Shown: positions 42,846 through 54,676 of the stretch, one piece after another
Layout: every line of letters begins with the position of its first letter
Position numbering within the stretch: position 1 is the stretch's first letter
From: Letharia columbiana
Lineage: Eukaryota; Ascomycota; Lecanoromycetes; Lecanorales; Parmeliaceae
DNA length: 64,000 bases
Assembly: GCF_014066305.1 (NCBI RefSeq)
Contig: NW_023501125.1
Span: 1-64,000, forward strand
Direction of reading: 5' to 3'
Notes under the pieces: generated by a model
The model's input: only the letters and a program-made list of their open reading frames with translations
Databases searched by the model: none
Told to the model about the DNA's origin: nothing
Made by a program: the position numbers and the translations under genes

Positions 42846-43690
42846 ATGAATGGGGTGGACGAGTCCGAGAGAATAGAAGCTCATGCGGTTCCCGGCCGTC
42901 ATTCGTTATAGTCGTCCTATCGCTGAGCTGAGTAGAGTGACGGACCGGACAGGGTTTCCGTTTGAGGTCCAGCCAACAGATTCGTGTCGGCGTTTTCTCG
43001 ACCTAGCACACATCAATCAGCGCATACTCGTGGACCTTCTCTTGACCTGCTCATTCGATCTTTGCGGCGACATGGAAGTGCTCAATGAGCTTTTTCCCAA
43101 GATGGGCTTAGAGTGTCGTGGATCGATCGTTTTCATCCATCTCGCGTGTTGTGACGGGGACCCAAATTCCTTTGAGGTCGAGCACCTCAAGTCTGCCGAA
43201 CCTCAAGACTGTCTATGTTCCGGAGTGGTTCACCTATGGTCTGGGCTGGTTCAAGGAGAGAGGGGGGGGAGTTCGAGTATAGCGATCCAACGACAATGAG
43301 CTATCGGGTTGCATCCGCTCCATACGTGCACCGTATAATGGAGCATACCGGTGTCCGAATTGTGCTGTATCGTGATCAGGATCCGGAGTTGGTCGAGCAG
43401 ACTGTTCGACCTGGGACTTGGCAGGAAGTAGGCCGCGATACTATAGAGGCGGAAGAGCATCGAGATAGAATGTGAGTTTCCGCGAGCCGCTGGAGCATTG
43501 CGATCGCTTGCCGCTGACACTATCTGTGTTTAGAAAAAACTTCCTCAGGATATCGGATATAGGTCCGCATCCGTCGTTTTCGAGCCAATCGCCGAGTCCA
43601 CTGCGGCTGTGCCAGTGGCCGGTCCCAGTGCTAGGATGCAAATACGAGTTTGACATCGGAATAGAGATACTACGGAGAGGTGTACTTTAA
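42846..43690 (+). pseudogene. Degenerate hypothetical gene (possibly F-box/LRR-like)
   Basis: Protein-like sequence runs across three frames on the plus strand. It begins MNGVDESERIEAHAVPGRHS and hits a stop, then continues in another frame (SCRRFLDLAHINQRILVDLLL). It shifts again to SLPNLKTVYVPEWFTYGLGW, and then, at an 8-G run near 43262, to EFEYSDPTTMSYRVASAPYV. A normal 63-nt intron (43471-43533, GTGAGT...TTTAG) joins the last exon, ending at 43690. With seven G instead of eight the third and fourth segments would be in one frame. The LPNLKTVYV phrase is reminiscent of fungal F-box/leucine-rich proteins, without certainty. Either a decayed gene or sequence errors. Confidence 0.45.
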
Positions 43691-43717
43691 GTCATGCGTT
43701 TGCCGGCGCTATATCAC

Positions 43718-43897
43718 CATGTCAATGGTGGATTGCTGGGGTCAGATGAACTTTCAGTAGGGAACAGCCCGGGGAACAGCAGGGATTTTCTTTATTTTTT
43801 TAAGAGTTTTATGTATACTTATCACATGTCAATGGTGGATTGCTGGGGTCAGATGAACTTTCAGTAGGGAACAGCCCGGGGAACAGCAGGGATTTTC
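43718..43897. repeat. Perfect 73-bp direct repeat, two copies
   Basis: Bases 43718-43790 recur as 43825-43897. Each copy starts CATGTCAATGGTGG and ends CAGGGATTTTC, with 34 bases of T-rich DNA between. Perfect identity implies a recent duplication or concerted evolution. Confidence 0.85.
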
Positions 43898-44590
43898 GAG
43901 TATTCTGGTTTAAGCTTCAATGGACTTGAAACAAAAAGGATGAAGGGTGCAAGTGTATTCGGTTGACACAAACACTTCGGAGAGCGAGGCCATCGGCTAT
44001 TTTGCGAATGCAGAGCGCACTTCTCGTCTTGATCGCTTCTGTCTAGTGACTATTGTTATTCTTCAGGACAGCAGCGAGTCTCACGTTACCCCTTCCCTGC
44101 TCCACTGGCTGGTTATCGTGACCTTCGTCATCCCTGAACCCAGCAAGTTCCCTAACTACTGAAGACCGGTAATTGTCACTCCGAAGTCGCATTTGCAGGC
44201 GTCTCTCCAGTCCATGGCGGAACGTAGTCAGCCCTAGTCCCACTGAACGGATCCAACACCCAACGCGACCCTTCAGTTGACGAGCTGGGGTATGTAAGGT
44301 TCTTCAGAGGAGCTTGGGCCACCGCAGCAGACATTGAATTTCTTCTGGAAGACGAGAAGTAATCCTTGCACTGAAGTTTTCATGATACGTCGTTTCGTTA
44401 TCAAGTTACAAAGATTGATGAGGATGAAATTCTGCGATTTCGGCGCCTCCCTAGAGTAGTGCATTTTTTTCGTCGCCTCCAAGTGGAGATCTCGGAGAGA
44501 TCTCTAGCTCAGCCCTACGAGAATGGAACTAACATGGCAGGGACGGGATAGAGGACCTTGTATCCTTCCCCCTTCCTCGCTTGTGACTAC
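43898..44590. promoter_or_regulatory. Upstream region of the M16 protease gene
   Basis: No gene seen. This holds the promoter and leader of the insulysin-type protease. No clear TATA box. Confidence 0.35.
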
Positions 44591-47500
44591 ATGTCTCACG
44601 TGAGACCTACTCTCTACGCTCGTTCTGTAATCCTTGCGAGCGCTGTGTTGTATGGTCCTGCGTGCTCTCGTAGCGCAACTCTCACTGCGAGAACGCTCAC
44701 TCTACGACTCCGCTTTGGGACATCCCCCATACGTTCTTTTGCCAGGATGCCTCCCATAGAGCGCCTCACAGACAAGCTGGAGGCTCCAGCGCTTGATGAT
44801 CGATCCTACAGAGTCATCAGACTTCCAAACAAGCTCGAAGCTCTCCTGGTCCATGATCCAGACACAGACAAAGCTGGCGCGGCTGTCAATGTGAACGTTG
44901 GAAGCTTTAGTGATGCAGATGATATGCCAGGTATGGCCCACGCTGTGGAGCATCTCCTCTTCATGGGCACGCAAAAGGTAAATCTACTGCTTATATTCTA
45001 GCAATTGCTAATCGTCATCAGTACCCCAAAGAGAACGACTACAATGAATACCTCTCAGCCCATTCTGGATACTCCAATGCCTATACTGCAGCTACGGAAA
45101 CAAACTACTACTTTGAAGTAGCCGCTTCTACGGAAGTTGATTCGGGGAATGCCACAAACGGCTCCCCATCGCCGCCACTCTATGGAGCCCTTGATCGATT
45201 CGCCCAATTTTTCATATCACCCCTCTTCCTCTCCTCTACTCTCGACCGCGAACTTAAAGCAGTCGATTCAGAGAACAAGAAAAATCTACAAAGCGACAAT
45301 TGGCGACTATCACAGCTCAGCAAGTCCCTCTCAAGCAAGAAGCATCCATATCACCATTTTTCTACAGGTAATCTAGCCACGCTCAGAGATGAGCCAAGGA
45401 AGAGAGGCGTAGATGTGCGGAAAGAGTTCATACGGTTCCATGACAAGCACTACTCGGCGAATCGGATGAAGCTGGTGGTGCTAGGGAAAGAGTCCTTGGA
45501 TGAATTGGAGACGTGGGTTGGCGAATTATTCGCTGGCGTCCACAACAAGGATCTGCCACAAAAGCGATGGGATGGACTGCAACCGTTAACAAAAAATGAG
45601 TTGATGACACAAATCTTTGCGAAGCCCGTCATGGACCAGCGAACACTGGACATTTGCTTTCCATACCAAGACGAGGAGAACTTGTACGAATCACAGCCAA
45701 GCCGCTACATTAGTCACCTAATTGGACATGAAGGTCCAGGCAGTATTCTTGCATACACCAAGGCCAAGGGATGGGCCAATGGCCTTTCCGCAGGGCCCAC
45801 GTCTGTGTGCCCTGGGTCAGCGCTTTTCCAAGTCTCGATCAAGCTGACTGAGGAGGGTCTGAAGGTCTATCGGGAAATTGTGGAAGTTGTGTTTCAGTAC
45901 ATATCTCTGATCAAGGAGAGTCCGCCTCAGAAATGGATTATCGACGAGGTCAAGGGCATGTCAGAGGTTGACTTCAAATTTCAGGAGAAGAGCTCTGCGA
46001 GTAATTTCGTCAGGACAATGTGCAGCACAATGCAAAAGCCTTTGCCTCGAGAGTGGCTTCTCAGTGCCACAGATCTGATACGGAAGTTCGACGGAGACGC
46101 CATAAGCACAGCCCTGGGATATCTCAAAGCAGACAACTACAGACTCACCATCGTCAGCCAACAGTATCCCGGTGATTGGCCCATGAAGGAGAAGTGGTAC
46201 GGAACAGAGTACAAAGTCGAAAACATCAGTCCCGACTTTGCCGCTGCGATCACAAAAGCTGAAGAGGTCACATCAAAAGACCGAATACCAGAGCTCCATC
46301 TCCCACACCGGAACGAGTTCATACCATCGAAGCTGACAGTCGAGAAAAAGGAGATCGCAGAGATCATGAAGGCTCCAAAACTCATTCGCAACGATGAGCT
46401 TGTTCGCACCTGGTGGAAAAAGGATGATAAATTCTGGGTGCCCAGAGCAAACGTTTTTGTTACTCTGCGGAATCCACTGGCTGCAGCACTCCCATCAAAT
46501 TCTGTCAAGACGAGGATGTTCTGCCAGCTTGTCAAAGATGCCCTTGGTGAATATTCATATGACGCGGAGATAGCCGGTCTCGAATATGAGCTCGGGGACT
46601 ATTACGTTGGTATTGGAATCGACGTGAGTGGGTACAACGACAAGATATCCGTGCTGTTGGAGAAGGTTCTTGTGACTATGCGTGATCTAGAAGTGAAGCC
46701 GGACAGGTTCCAGATCGTGAAAGAGCGAGTACTAAGGGGCTATCGCAACTGGGATTTCCAGCAGCCCTATCACCAAGTCGGCGAGTTCACTACATGGCTC
46801 GGTTCCGACAAAGCATGGATCAACGAACAATACCTAGCTGAGGTTGCGCACCTCACCCCTGAGGACATCTCAAGTTTCTATCCTCAACTTCTTCGCCAGG
46901 TGCACCTTGAGATACTCTGTCATGGAAACATCTACAAGGAAGATGCTCTTCGAATAACCGACCTTGTCGAATCTACCCTCAAACCACGAGCGTTACCCGT
47001 GACACAATGGCAAATGGCCAGGAATTTGATACTCTCACCAGGTAGTGACTATACGTTCGAGCGGAAGCTAGGCGATCCCGCAAACGTCAACCATTGTATT
47101 GAATATTATATCTTTGTTGGAGACGTTGTTGACAGGATCTTGCGGGCGAAGCTTCTACTTTTAGGGCAGATGACGGAAGAGGCAGGCTTTGATCAATTAC
47201 GAACGAAGGAACAGCTTGGCTATATTGTTTTTACGGGCGTAAAGATGCAAGCAACGACAATGGGCTACAGAGTGATCATCCAGTCCGAGAAACCAACAGA
47301 ATACCTCGAGGAGCGGATCAATGCATTCTTGGCACATTTTGGGAAGTCGCTGCAAGCCATGTCGACAGAAGACTTTGAGAGCCATAAAAGCAGTCTTATC
47401 GCGAAGCGGCTGGAGAAGATCAAGAACCTTGACCAGGAGAGTTCTCGGTTTTGGAGCCACATCAGCAACGAATATCTCGATTTCTTATCACGGGAACACG

Positions 47501-48078
47501 ACGTCTCGCACCTGAAGCCATTGACCAAATCGGACCTCATTGACTTCTTCAACCATTACATCAACCCTACATCCCCATCTCGTGCTAAACTTTCGGTACA
47601 CATGATTGCGCAATCATCGCCTAAAGAAGTAGCTGGCAACGTATCCCCGGCTGAACAAAAGGAGAAGGTTGTGACTACGCTTGGAAAATACTTGACCGCC
47701 ATGGGGATCGATGCCGACCAAGAAAAGCTCACTAAACGTTTTGATGGCGTGGATGTTACAGGTGGAGACCAAGCCGGCATTATCGATGCTGTTGCCAAAT
47801 ATCTCGATGAAGACGTGGAGATGGGTGAGGAGGAGGCAAACGGTGTCTTGGCGCAAGGGCAGCAACTACTGGGAACCGTCTTACCCAGTTTGGGTATCGA
47901 AGTCAAACAGTCCGTCGACGGGGTGGACGGCATGGAGGATTTGCCCGAGGCACCACCTGTTAAGAAGAGTACGCTCATCGAGAACGTACGCGAATTCAAA
48001 GCTGGGTTGCAGCTGACAGCAGGACGCAAACCCGTAACCGATCTGAGCGAGTTTTTGGATACCGAGTCCAAACTGTAG
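44591..48078 (+). CDS. Insulysin-type M16A zinc metalloprotease
   Basis: Exon 1 is 44591-44977 and exon 2 is 45022-48078 (44-nt intron GTAAAT...ATCAG), giving 1147 aa. It is the insulin-degrading-enzyme / Ste23-Axl1 family, which cleaves small peptides inside a closed chamber. The inverted zinc motif HAVEH is at residues 117-121, with the distal metal ligand in ELKAVDSE downstream. Further family blocks include LIGHEGPGSIL and, near the C-terminal half, RTKEQLGYIVFTG. Four M16-like domains are implied by length. The first ~50 residues are Arg/Ser/Thr-rich with no acidic residue, like a mitochondrial presequence, and a second ATG (MPPIERLTD) could start a cytosolic form. In yeast, Ste23 helps mature the a-factor pheromone. 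No lesion seen. Confidence 0.93.
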
Positions 48079-48684
48079 CGGCCAAAATCCCTGGAAAATT
48101 CAGGGCGACATGCACTAGACCCAGAAGTTCTATCGTTGGGAATGAACATTGCTGGCATGCCACCTTGCGGAAAGAGTCTTCGTCGGGACTTCGACCATCA
48201 GGTATAGACACCTCTCGAATCCTGTGATATCCGTCCTTTACAAGTCGCCTACCTAGAACTCTGGGACGCTCGGGCGACGAGGTTTTCTAGATTTTGGTTG
48301 TAGCGCAGGAAGTTTTGCGGTTTAGATTCGGTCAATAAGACGCTAAGCAAGACTTGGCTAGCCTAGAATCTCTTCTCTTCTGGTTCTTCCTTGAGTTTAT
48401 GGATCACTCGTAGAACTTGTGACTATGCCAGCTGTATATGATCGCTGACATACGGAGAGGTTATGTAGGTGCAGGAACTATACAAGCTTCTCCATCTTCG
48501 ATTTTTATAGCAAGAGATTATCGCATACGTCAGAGGTGGGGAAGCTGCTGGGCTGGGTAAATTGTGAATAGGCTAAGTGAAGTATCTCATCTTCAATTTT
48601 CGATTCCCAGCAATACACGATGATATCTTTACCATTTCAACCTCGACTCGTTCTTCTCTCCCATCCCTCCACAACCCGTCCAAC
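48079..48684. other. Intergenic interval
   Basis: 3' flank of the protease gene and promoter of the dehydrogenase gene. Nothing else recognised. Confidence 0.4.
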
Positions 48685-50038
48685 ATGTCCAACCCCAACC
48701 CCACCATCTTCTTCGCCGGCCTCGGCGCCATGGGCTACGGCATGGCCACTCACCTCCTGCGCTCCGGCTTTCCAGTCATCGGCTACGACGTCTACCAACC
48801 CTCCATGCTCAAGCTGGTCGCCGAAGGCGGCGCCTCGGCCAACACGCCACGCGAAGCGGCCGAAGATGTCGACTTGATGCTCGTCATGGTCGCGAACCAC
48901 CTCCAAGCCAACCCTCTCCTTTTCGACCCCGTCGCCGGCGCCGTGGCCGCTCTGAAGGAGAACGCGACCATCATCGTCTGCTCGACCGTCGCGCCCGCGT
49001 ATATCAATGAGCTCGAACGGCGTTTGAACGAGCTGCGTCGGTCGGACATCCGCCTCATCGACGCCCCCGTCTCCGGCGGCGCCGCCCGCGCCGCTACCGG
49101 CTCCCTGTCCGTCTTCTCCTCCGGCGCCCACGACGCCCTTTTCGCGCCCCACGTCCAATCCATCCTCGCTTGCTTGAGCGACGGTAGGAAACTCTACCAC
49201 GTCCCCGGCGGGCTCGGCGGCGGCAGCAAGGCGAAACTGATCCATCAGATCTTCGCGGGGGTGAACATCGCCATGGCGAGCGAGGCGATGGGTCTGGCCG
49301 CCGCGGCGGGGCTGGACACGAAGAGGGTCTTTGAGGAGCTGCGTCAGGGCGAGGGCGCCAGTTGGATGTTCGGCAACCGGGTGCCGTTCATGCTGGAGCC
49401 GGGTCTCGGGCGGTACAGCGCGGTCACGATCATCGCGAAGGATGTGGGCATCATTGCGGGTACGGCGAGGGAGGAGACGTTCCCGCTGCCGATGGTGGCG
49501 GTGGCGGAGCAGTTGTTTTTGAGCGCGATCGGTGCGGGGTGGGGCGCCGAGGACGATTGCGTCGTTGTGAGGTTGTACTTGCCCGGGAGGCCGCGTCTGG
49601 TGACGGAACGGGTTGGTAAGGCGTCTGAGGGCTCCTTGGACCCAACGTCGACGATCAATGTGGATGATATCACGGATTTGATGGTCGGGGTGCATCTCGC
49701 CGCTATGAGCGAGGCGATGGCTTTCTGCGAAACGTTGGGCGTTGATTCGGCGTTGATGTACGATATCGTGAGTAATGCCGCGGGCGCGAGTAACGTTTTC
49801 GGGAAATATTTCGGGCGGATGAGGGAGAGGGGGTGGGGGTTGAAGGGGTTGGAGGGTGTGAGGGAGAGGCTTGTGAGTGCTACGTTCTGTCACTACTGCT
49901 GGGATGCTTTCTTGAGAGAGGAAGCGCTGACGACGATGATGCGTACAGACGAGCGCGGTAGCCAAAGTCGGCGAGCTGAGATACCCGCTCTATCTCTCCT
50001 CCGCCGCCTTGCAGGAGTTTAACCGACAGTTGCGGTGA
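48685..50038 (+). CDS. 3-hydroxyisobutyrate dehydrogenase-like oxidoreductase
   Basis: Exon 1 is 48685-49872 and exon 2 is 49949-50038 (76-nt intron GTGAGT...TACAG), 425 aa. NAD(P)-dependent beta-hydroxyacid dehydrogenase. An N-terminal Rossmann fold has GLGAMG at about residues 12-17; DAPVSGG is the substrate-binding motif, and the catalytic Lys is in the SKAKLIHQ region. Two successive C-terminal helical domains are present (from GGSKAKL and again from DLMVGVHLAAMSEAM), an arrangement known in fungal and bacterial L-threonate/hydroxyacid dehydrogenase-like proteins. Splicing restores the expected end, KVGELRYPLYLSSAALQEF; reading through the intron gives an unrelated tail. The ATG at 48685 is the first in frame. 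The substrate cannot be read from sequence. The coding region is GC-rich. Confidence 0.88.
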
Positions 50039-50123
50039 TGGGTTGCGCGCCAGATGGCAACCGTGGATTTTTATCTATTACGTATTTTCCCTAATCAGCT
50101 CCACGGAAGTCTATCCCATGCAA

Positions 50124-50747
50124 TCATTCAGTCCTCACTTCCGCTACCGATGCCGAATCCTCGACCCGCACCATCTCACCTTCTATCTGCCTATTCCCCA
50201 TCTTAAAAACCACACTTACCAAATGCATAGATGTATCTATATTCCAGAAACTCCCTTCGTTATCAACGCCCGTTCCGTTCCGTTCCGTTCCGTGTCGGTG
50301 CGGGCAAGCAGCGTAATGACAGTATCCATCTGTCGCTCTGTAAACCGGCTGACCAGGGATCGAGGGACGGCCCTTTCTTTTTTTCGTTCGGCGGTAACGT
50401 GTAGAGGCTGATGTCGGCTCTGTTGATGATGTTGAGATGGAGGGAGATGGGGGGGGTGTGGCTTGTAGCCCGTCTTGGACCTTTCTTTCAATCTTTCCTT
50501 CCTTCTTTTCTTCCTTCTTTGCTTCCTTCAATCTTTCCTCCTTTGCTTCTTCCGCTGCTTGAGCGTGCACAACATAATCCATCTCGACCTGAAAGTCATG
50601 CCGCCCGTGAAAGACGCCGACGTGATTGATCCGCGTCCGAGTGTCCCACGTCGATCGGGCGACTATGCAGGGCTTTTCTCCATTTGGTCTCTCTGTCGAG
50701 AAGGACGTATGAAAAGTCTTGAAGTCGGGGTAGCTGGCGAGGTCCAC
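50124..50747 (-). CDS. Hypothetical protein with charged helix
   Basis: Minus-strand frame of about 207 codons without an ATG at its 5' end, so a first exon or an upstream extension is missing; the same frame stays open to about 50880. The start is compact and protein-like (DLASYPDFKTFHTSF, then STWDTRTRINHVGVFHG). It is followed by a Glu/Lys/Ala helix (EERLKEAKKEEKKEGK) encoded by a CTT-rich tract on the plus strand, then a Pro/Ser linker and a basic segment. No family recognised. It overlaps the 3' flank of the dehydrogenase gene convergently. Confidence 0.4.
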   Translation of the reverse strand: MDLASYPDFKTFHTSFSTERPNGEKPCIVARSTWDTRTRINHVGVFHGRHDFQVEMDYVVHAQAAEEAKEERLKEAKKEEKKEGKIERKVQDGLQATPPPSPSISTSSTEPTSASTRYRRTKKRKGRPSIPGQPVYRATDGYCHYAACPHRHGTERNGTGVDNEGSFWNIDTSMHLVSVVFKMGNRQIEGEMVRVEDSASVAEVRTE

Positions 50748-51705
50748 TGTCCACTGACCAACAACAACAACAACAGTAAAAAAGACCAGCCCTGGCGATA
50801 GGGGTACTGGTACGTGACTTTGTTCGAACTCGGTTTCCGGGTGGATTTTCGCGCCGATTCGCGAGTGCGCGCGTGCGATTCATGATGATTGACTCGAGCG
50901 GAAGGTTCTGGTATGTGCTGGTTTTAGAGAGGGAATGAATCGGTGGACGGCTCCGGGGATGTGGTGCTTGTTACTATCGGCTGCGGGTTTGAATGCTGTG
51001 ACGGTTGCGGACTAAGAGGGTTGGGGGGTGTACACTTTTGCTTTTTCTAGCAATGAGGACACGACTCTTGCGATATACGAACTATAGATGCGGTCGGATC
51101 GGTGTCAGGGTCGTCTAGGAGATCAATCCGTCTCTCGAGAGGACATCTTGTGAGCTGGCAGAATGATGGCTCTGATGGCCGTATCCGACGCTGTACTTAT
51201 AGGATGTTCCGAAGACTGGCAGATCAATGGTGGTGATACGACGTCTGGGAAAAGACGTTCAGCGCTTGGTCTCGGCGAGAAGATAGTTGTTAAGGATTTG
51301 GGGCATCCGCGGGTTGTGTCCAGGAACAGTGCAGTCTCTTGCTTGTTACTGGTTGGCCAATCAAAGAGATGTATGTATCGTAAGACGAGAATCTGACCGC
51401 GTAAGGACGGGAATGAGAATGAGAATGTCTGGCTTTAAAGATGCCGGGCCAAATGGTTGCTGTCGATGGAAGTATTCATATCGCAGCCAAGTTCTCCGAC
51501 GGAAACTTCACATGCACAGATGGTGGTTTGTAAGAGAAGCGGGGACTGAGCGAGACATCAAGAGAAGAAGTCTGTTTTGCAAAAGCGTTTGTCTCCCTCT
51601 CGCGCCAATCTTCCTCACCTGCATCGAGAGAAGTAGCAGGTCTCATCTCAAGCGCAGCGAGTCCTCTCTCCTCCGTTCCGCAAAAGCCGTAGTATCCCCC
51701 CGACC
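50748..51705. other. Intergenic interval
   Basis: No gene supported. Includes a short GTT trinucleotide run near 50765 that may extend the neighbouring minus-strand frame. Confidence 0.35.
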
Positions 51706-52533
51706 TCACAACCTCGCCTTCTCCCCCGCCCTCTCCTCCTCCCACCGCCTCCTCGCCCTCCACCCCTGACACACCTCCCACGCACTCACCCCGGCCACCC
51801 CGTACGGACTCCCCATCAACCACCACCCCCACGCCCTCCCGCCCCCCTCCCCCCTCACCTCCCCCAACACCCGCCCCACCGCCCGCTCCAAATCCCCCCC
51901 GTCCCCATCATTCAGCACCACCTTCCCCCTCCGCGGCCCCCGCGCCCGCGTCCGCCCCACCTTCTCCCCAACCCCCATCTGGCTCCCGACCCGATCCTCC
52001 GCCTCGGTCGCGCTCAGCCCGGCGTCCCGCGCCCGCAGCCGCCGCATCTGCACCGCCGGCGAGGACACGGCCACCATGATCACCACCGACGCCCACACGT
52101 CCAGCCCGGACTCGTACAGCAGCGGCACGTCCACCACCACGGCCCAGCGTCCCCGGACGAAATGCCCCAGCACCTCCCGCGCCATCGCCAGCCGCACCAG
52201 CGGGTGCACGATGCCGTTGAGGGCGGCGCGGTCGCGGCGCTGGGCGTCGCCGTCGCCGAAGACGCGCCGGCCGAGCGCGGCCCGGTCGATGGGCCGGGTG
52301 GCGTTGGCGCCGACGCCGAGGGGGGCGCTGGGGTCGAGGGGTTGCAGCAGGTCCGGGGTCGTGGGGCCGAAGTGCGAGAGGATGAGGGTGTAGCCCCGGG
52401 TGCCGGGGAGGATGGCGCGGTGGGCGAGGGCGTCGGCGTCGATGGTGGGGAGGTGGTGGGGGGGGGAGCGGAGGAGGGTGGAGACGGTGGATTTGCCGGT
52501 GGCGAGGGAGCCGGTCAGGCCGATGAGGATCAT
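51706..52533 (-). CDS. CAB5: Dephospho-CoA kinase
   Basis: Intronless, 275 aa, ATG at 52533. It catalyses the last step of coenzyme A synthesis, phosphorylating the 3'-hydroxyl of dephospho-CoA with ATP. The P-loop GSLATGKST is at residues 8-16, the family motif TIDADALAH follows, then LNGIVHPLVR and VVDVPLLYESGLD, the substrate and Mg-binding region. The lid region has RRLRARD and the end is basic. Length is at the upper end for the family (about 200-270 aa). The locus is strongly GC-rich, with long C/G runs in the C-terminal coding part, unlike its neighbours. The symbol follows the yeast orthologue. Confidence 0.92.
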   Translation of the reverse strand: MILIGLTGSLATGKSTVSTLLRSPPHHLPTIDADALAHRAILPGTRGYTLILSHFGPTTPDLLQPLDPSAPLGVGANATRPIDRAALGRRVFGDGDAQRRDRAALNGIVHPLVRLAMAREVLGHFVRGRWAVVVDVPLLYESGLDVWASVVIMVAVSSPAVQMRRLRARDAGLSATEAEDRVGSQMGVGEKVGRTRARGPRRGKVVLNDGDGGDLERAVGRVLGEVRGEGGGRAWGWWLMGSPYGVAGVSAWEVCQGWRARRRWEEERAGEKARL

Positions 52534-53011
52534 GGTTGTGGGGAGGTGGTGTGGAGAAGGGGTGCAGGTGTAGGTGTAGGGTGTGGGATTTTGGGGGTGC
52601 AGGATTAGTGGGGGTAGAGTTATGGTGGGAGGTTGGAGAAAAGTGTGGGGATGTGGGGGGATGGTGCTGACTGGATTGATCTATGGCGGGAATATCTATT
52701 TAAATCGTCTGACATTTTATTTTTACTTGTTTCTACATACAAGCATGCGAGAGTAGGACTCGCTCTTTGGAAATGAATCGCTTCTATGGGAATCTTTGAG
52801 GCTGAAATATCGAATCCACGCCAAATGCTCACACGCTCACGACTTGACCAGGCTTCGTCAGCCAGCCGTGACTTTTCCATAGACTCCTGTGTGCATGAAT
52901 TGAATGACCAAGACGAATTGCTCGTGCTTTTGCGTAAAACCTCCTGCTCTCGAACTGGCCAGGCCGAAGTGGACTGCGCTTGCTCTTCCGTCCGATCGTA
53001 GACTGTCAGAC
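52534..53011. other. Intergenic interval
   Basis: Promoter of the dephospho-CoA kinase gene and 3' flank of the CFIm25 gene. Short frames only. Confidence 0.4.
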
Positions 53012-54068
<1,057 letters not shown>

Positions 54069-54676
54069 TGCGCTCTGTGTAGCTGATGGATCCCGGTGAA
54101 CAAGAATGGAAGATCGCGGTGCCTTGTATGCGGCTACGTTGAATTCTTCGTAGAGTGAGTGGCGCTGGCAATCCCAGTCGCAGCTATCGGGTCCAAAGCA
54201 AAGGATGTTCCATGGGTACTGGTCCTCGTCGAGGCAATTTGCTGGGAGTAATTTGGGAATTGGGAGGAGGGTTGCTTGGTTCTGAGTGTGATTGAGTGGT
54301 CTGCCAAGAGGACGATCCGGGTTAACTTCGCTTAAATAGGGCTTGATGAAACCTAGATGTCCAAACTCTTCCTCTTCAGGATAGCCTCTGGCTTCAAAGG
54401 TGAAATAGTACTTGTTGTTCATGATGCTGTAGTAAGCATATTTACATGCTTGAGTGTATGCATGCATGCTGTTTGTCCGGTTGTCTGCCATTGTGTCTGA
54501 AGGAGTGTGTAGTAAGATGACGAAAATTCTACGACGCTTTGTGTGAGAATGAAAACATCAACGCCGACTGCAGACCCCAGAGTCTTGCAGTTCGATGACT
54601 CAGTACTTGTGTACAGCGAGCTAACGACATGCTCATCGATCTTTTTGGACGAGGTTTGCGGAAAAGGTAATTTCGT
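54069..54676. other. Interval upstream of CFIm25
   Basis: An ATG frame of 155 codons on the minus strand (54491-54024) overlaps the first exon of CFIm25 in another frame. It is rich in aromatics and has several Cys (CFGPDSCDWDC). I do not call it, because its position suggests leader or promoter sequence, but it could be a small gene. Confidence 0.3.

Noticed and set aside
48637..49965. Long minus-strand frame opposite the dehydrogenase gene
   Set aside because: His/Arg/Gly-rich shadow of a GC-rich coding region; the plus-strand product has clear Rossmann and catalytic motifs.
52162..52608. Gly/Val/Glu-rich plus-strand frame opposite CAB5
   Set aside because: Compositional shadow of the GC-rich kinase gene on the other strand.
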